Assembly (NCBI GenBank): GCA_965197275.1
Contig: CBDAMQ010000024.1
Location: 62,001 to 126,000, forward strand
Reading direction: 5' to 3'
DNA from: DASCOT01 sp965197275
Lineage (GTDB): Bacteria; Acidobacteriota; UBA890; WLXD01
DNA length: 64,000 nt
The notes beneath the pieces are model-generated. The model was given only the letters and a program-made list of their open reading frames with translations, made no database searches and was not told where the DNA came from. Positions 61,796-64,000 of the stretch are shown piece by piece. Both the position numbers and the translations under genes were made by a program. Every line of letters begins with the position of its first letter. The stretch's first letter is position 1.

Positions 61796-63271
61796 GTGCC
61801 GCACTTCTACAACACCGCGACCCGCCGTAAGGAGTCGTTCGAGCCTGCGTCACCGCCACTGGTGGGGATCTACTCGTGTGGCCCGACGGTCTACGACGTC
61901 CCGCATATCGGGAACTACCGCTTTTTCGTCTGGGTCGACCTGGTGCATCGCTACCTCGTCTGGCGGGGCTACGAGGTCAATCTCGTGATGAACATCACCG
62001 ACGTTGACGATCGAACGATCGCCGGCGCCCTGCAGGCCGGAGTTCCGTTGCGCGACTATACCGATCCGTTTGTCGATGACTTTCAGCGCGGCCTCGCGGC
62101 GCTGGGGGTCCGCCCGGCTGCGTGCTACCCGAGGGCGACCGACCACGTCGACGACATGATCGGGCTGATCTCCAGGTTGCTGGCGAACGATCATGCGTAC
62201 ATCGCAGATGGCAACGTCTTCTTCCGGGTGGCCTCGTTCGCCGCCTATGGGCAACTTGCCCGGCTCGATCCCGAGGCGATGAAATCGACCGAGCGGGTCG
62301 AGGGCGATCGGTTGGCGAAGGAGGATCCTCGCGACTTCACGCTGTGGAAGGCGGCTACGGATGGCGAGCCGTCATGGGAGTCGCCGTTCGGAGATGGCAG
62401 GCCTGGATGGCACCTGGAATGCTCGGCGATGAGCATGAAGTACCTGGGTGAGACCTTCGACATGCATCTCGGAGGTGCCGACTTGATCTTTCCGCATCAC
62501 GAGAACGAGATCGCCCAGAGTGAGGCTGGCACGGGAGTGCAGTTTGTCCGCCACTGGATGCATTGTAGTCATCTGGTCGTTGACGGGACCAAGATGTCCA
62601 AGTCGCTGGGCAACTTCTACACCCTGGCTCAGTTGCTCGACGCCGGGCACGATCCGACGGCGATCCGCTACCTGCTCGCTTCGGTGCATTACCGGCGGCC
62701 GTTGAACTTCACCTTTGACGCTATCGAGCAGGCATCTGCCTCGATTGCCCGCGTCCACGAGCTCCTGGCCCGAATCTCGGAGCGCTCACCGCGCCTGCCG
62801 GACGACGATGCCGCGCGCACGGCATCGCTCCGGGCGGCCCTCGAAGGCACCAAAAGGGATTTCGGAGCGGCTATTGATGACGACCTCAACAGCGCCGGCG
62901 CGTTGGGGCATATGTTCAGCTTGGTTCGCGACGTGAATACGGCGCTCGATCACGAAGCCGTCGATCGCCGTACGCTGGACGCAATAGTGGAGTGGCTTAC
63001 GGAAGTCGATGTGTTGTGGGGAATCCTGCCGCACGGGGAACGCCGCGAGCTGCAGATCGAGCACCAGGGCGCCAGTGTTCGCGCCACTGGCCCGGCGGTC
63101 GCTGCTGATATCGAGGCGATGATCGTGGCGCGGGTGGAGGCTCGACTGGCGCGGGATTTCGAAGCTTCGGACGCCTTGCGCGAGCGCCTCCGCGAGCGAG
63201 GTGTGGAGGTGGAGGACACCGCCGACGGGGTGCGCTGGCGGCGACAACCCGGGAGCCGTGTCGACAGCTGA
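61796..63271 (+). CDS. cysS: Cysteinyl-tRNA synthetase
   Basis: The 491-residue class I synthetase has zinc ligand Cys in YSCGPTVYD and the HIGN signature in DVPHIGNYRFF. Further zinc ligands lie around CSHLVVDG, and KMSKSLGN is followed by a C-terminal anticodon-binding region. It charges tRNA-Cys; a probable tRNA-Cys gene begins at the end of the window. It starts with GTG 61796, just after a short sequence repeated near the end of aceF. yraN follows by 16 bp. Confidence 0.96.
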   Translation: MPHFYNTATRRKESFEPASPPLVGIYSCGPTVYDVPHIGNYRFFVWVDLVHRYLVWRGYEVNLVMNITDVDDRTIAGALQAGVPLRDYTDPFVDDFQRGLAALGVRPAACYPRATDHVDDMIGLISRLLANDHAYIADGNVFFRVASFAAYGQLARLDPEAMKSTERVEGDRLAKEDPRDFTLWKAATDGEPSWESPFGDGRPGWHLECSAMSMKYLGETFDMHLGGADLIFPHHENEIAQSEAGTGVQFVRHWMHCSHLVVDGTKMSKSLGNFYTLAQLLDAGHDPTAIRYLLASVHYRRPLNFTFDAIEQASASIARVHELLARISERSPRLPDDDAARTASLRAALEGTKRDFGAAIDDDLNSAGALGHMFSLVRDVNTALDHEAVDRRTLDAIVEWLTEVDVLWGILPHGERRELQIEHQGASVRATGPAVAADIEAMIVARVEARLARDFEASDALRERLRERGVEVEDTADGVRWRRQPGSRVDS

Positions 63272-63287
63272 CCGTCTCCCGTTGCAC

Positions 63288-63665
63288 ATGGGGCAGCACA
63301 GCGCCTGGCGCGCCCGTTTCGGCCGCGCCGCCGAGCGCCACGCCGAGAAGTGGCTCACCCGCGAAGGGCTTCGGGTGATCGATCGGCGTTTCCGCCGGGC
63401 TGGAGGCGAGGTCGACCTGGTGGCTCTGGACGGCGAGGGGGTCCTGGTGTTCATCGAGGTGAAGGCGCGTCGATCGGATCGCTTCGGAGCGCCGTCGGAG
63501 GCCGTTGACGCTCGCAAGCAGCGTCGTCTGGCTCGTGCCGCCGCGGCGTTCCTGCGCCAATACGACGGGCCGTACGGGTCGATCCGGTTCGACGTTGTCG
63601 CTCTGCTGACGGATGGTCGAGGCAAGTTGCGAACGGAGTGGGTGCGCGACGCCTTCCGAATCTGA
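63288..63665 (+). CDS. YraN family protein (predicted endonuclease fold)
   Basis: From ATG 63288 the protein has 125 residues. The UPF0102/YraN core is clear: GRAAERHAEKWL, RVIDRRFRRAGGEVDLVALD and LVFIEVKARR, with the E-V-D...E-V-K residues of a Holliday-resolvase-like nuclease fold. Biochemical function is unproven. It follows cysS on the same strand; a hairpin lies just downstream. Confidence 0.88.
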   Translation: MGQHSAWRARFGRAAERHAEKWLTREGLRVIDRRFRRAGGEVDLVALDGEGVLVFIEVKARRSDRFGAPSEAVDARKQRRLARAAAAFLRQYDGPYGSIRFDVVALLTDGRGKLRTEWVRDAFRI

Positions 63666-63678
63666 GTAACGCCGTCAG

Positions 63679-63712
63679 CGGCCTGGTCGAGCCAGTCTCT
63701 CGACCAAGGCCG
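63679..63712 (+). terminator. Stem-loop after yraN, possible terminator
   Basis: An almost perfect stem (63679-63691 against 63699-63712, one bulge) with a 7-base loop lies 14 bases after the yraN stop codon. It lacks a T-run, so it may be a processing or Rho-assisted site. Confidence 0.4.
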
Positions 63713-63772
63713 ACAACAATGCGGCTGTGGTGCGACGGCATTGGCCTCGGTATGGCGACGGATTGCGGGTTC

Positions 63773-63801
63773 TTGCCTGCATCTCACCCCGCCGCTATCC
63801 T
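63773..63801 (+). promoter_or_regulatory. Probable tRNA-Gly promoter
   Basis: TTGCCT (63773-63778), a 17-base spacer and TATCCT (63796-63801) lie 12 bases before the tRNA, matching a sigma-70 promoter for a stable RNA. Confidence 0.5.
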
Positions 63802-63813
63802 TTGGATTCCGGA

Positions 63814-63889
63814 GCGGGAATAGCTCAGCTGGTAGAGCGCAACGTTGCCAACGTTGAGGTCGCGGGTTCGAATCCCGTTTCCCGCTCCA
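63814..63889 (+). tRNA. tRNA-Gly (GCC anticodon), CCA encoded
   Basis: A complete 76-base cloverleaf: acceptor GCGGGAA pairs with TTCCCGC, the D arm has AGCTCAGCTGGTAGAGC, anticodon stem CAACG/CGTTG holds the loop TTGCCAA (anticodon GCC), and the T arm has GGGTTCGAATCCC. The 3' CCA is encoded. Confidence 0.97.
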
Positions 63890-63977
63890 TCTATTTTTCG
63901 TCCGTGGGTTCGTTTGCGGGCGTCAGATCCGGCCGCCCGAGCAAGGCGACGGGCGCTCGGCGTCGACCCCTTGACGA

Positions 63978-64000
63978 GGCGGCGTAGCCAAGTGGTAAGG
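63978..64000 (+). tRNA. 5' end of a tRNA, probably tRNA-Cys (cut by window end)
   Basis: The last 23 bases (GGCGGCGTAGCCAAGTGGTAAGG) form the acceptor 5' strand and D arm seen in many bacterial tRNA-Cys genes. The anticodon is outside the window. It lies 88 bases after tRNA-Gly, probably in one transcript. Confidence 0.75.

Overview
The window is a G+C-rich (roughly two-thirds by eye), densely coded bacterial chromosome segment. It comes from a Gram-negative aerobe: there is a TonB-dependent outer-membrane receptor, other beta-barrel proteins, a Pal-type lipoprotein, a cytochrome c maturation (Ccm) operon, a pyruvate dehydrogenase operon and fumarase. The Oar-like receptor tail, TPR-fused sulfatase, BlaI/M56 pair with HEAT repeats, DUF481 barrel and Cys-type CcmE suggest Acidobacteriota or a neighbouring phylum. 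That placement is inference; no rRNA is present to settle it. There is no prophage, CRISPR array, rRNA operon or complete transposon.

Layout. 1-1.2 kb: 3' end of a TonB receptor with a strong terminator. 1.2-5.2 kb: a TPR protein translationally coupled to a TPR-fused sulfatase-like lipoprotein. 5.2-9.7 kb: GST, DUF481 barrel and a large polytopic membrane protein. 9.7-15.6 kb: aceE-aceF-lpd. 15.7-19.7 kb: barrel protein, ECF sigma with NrsF-type anti-sigma, Crp/Fnr regulator and inositol-phosphatase family enzyme. 19.9-25.2 kb: MFS transporter, membrane spermidine-synthase-like protein, threonine dehydratase and SolA-like oxidase. 25.3-28.9 kb: BlaI regulator, M56 peptidase with HEAT repeats and a DUF819 permease. 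28.9-35.7 kb: cyanophycin operon (cphB-cphA-cphA') below an ABC ATPase and an RDD protein. 36-40.5 kb: frameshifted pal-like gene, NCS2 permease, and a coupled three-gene envelope operon of unknown role. 40.8-44.9 kb: fumC, a zinc-ribbon/SDR pair, dinB and a racemase-family relic. 44.8-48.2 kb: REC-GGDEF-EAL protein, an AT-rich island, Nudix hydrolase and a membrane protein. 48.3-52.1 kb: moaA-moaD-moaE, a TPR membrane protein and deoB. 52.1-59.5 kb: the ccm operon and a glutaredoxin. 59.6-64 kb: PhnP-like hydrolase, ribF, a small unknown gene, cysS, yraN, tRNA-Gly and the start of a probable tRNA-Cys.

The most unusual signal is a miniature repeat of about 273 bp with 32-bp terminal inverted repeats and nested internal inverted repeats. 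Two full copies in opposite orientation each fill the gap between a convergent gene pair within 7-14 bp of both stop codons. A third, solo end overlaps another stop codon and truncates a fibronectin-III gene relic. Also notable are a Ccm operon with CxxxY-type CcmE, a cysteine-rich CcmH, a zinc-ribbon CcmI-like protein and an unrecognised large membrane protein; a BlaR1-like peptidase whose sensor is replaced by HEAT repeats; a strongly AT-rich 100-bp island; and two single-base frameshifts in otherwise conserved genes.
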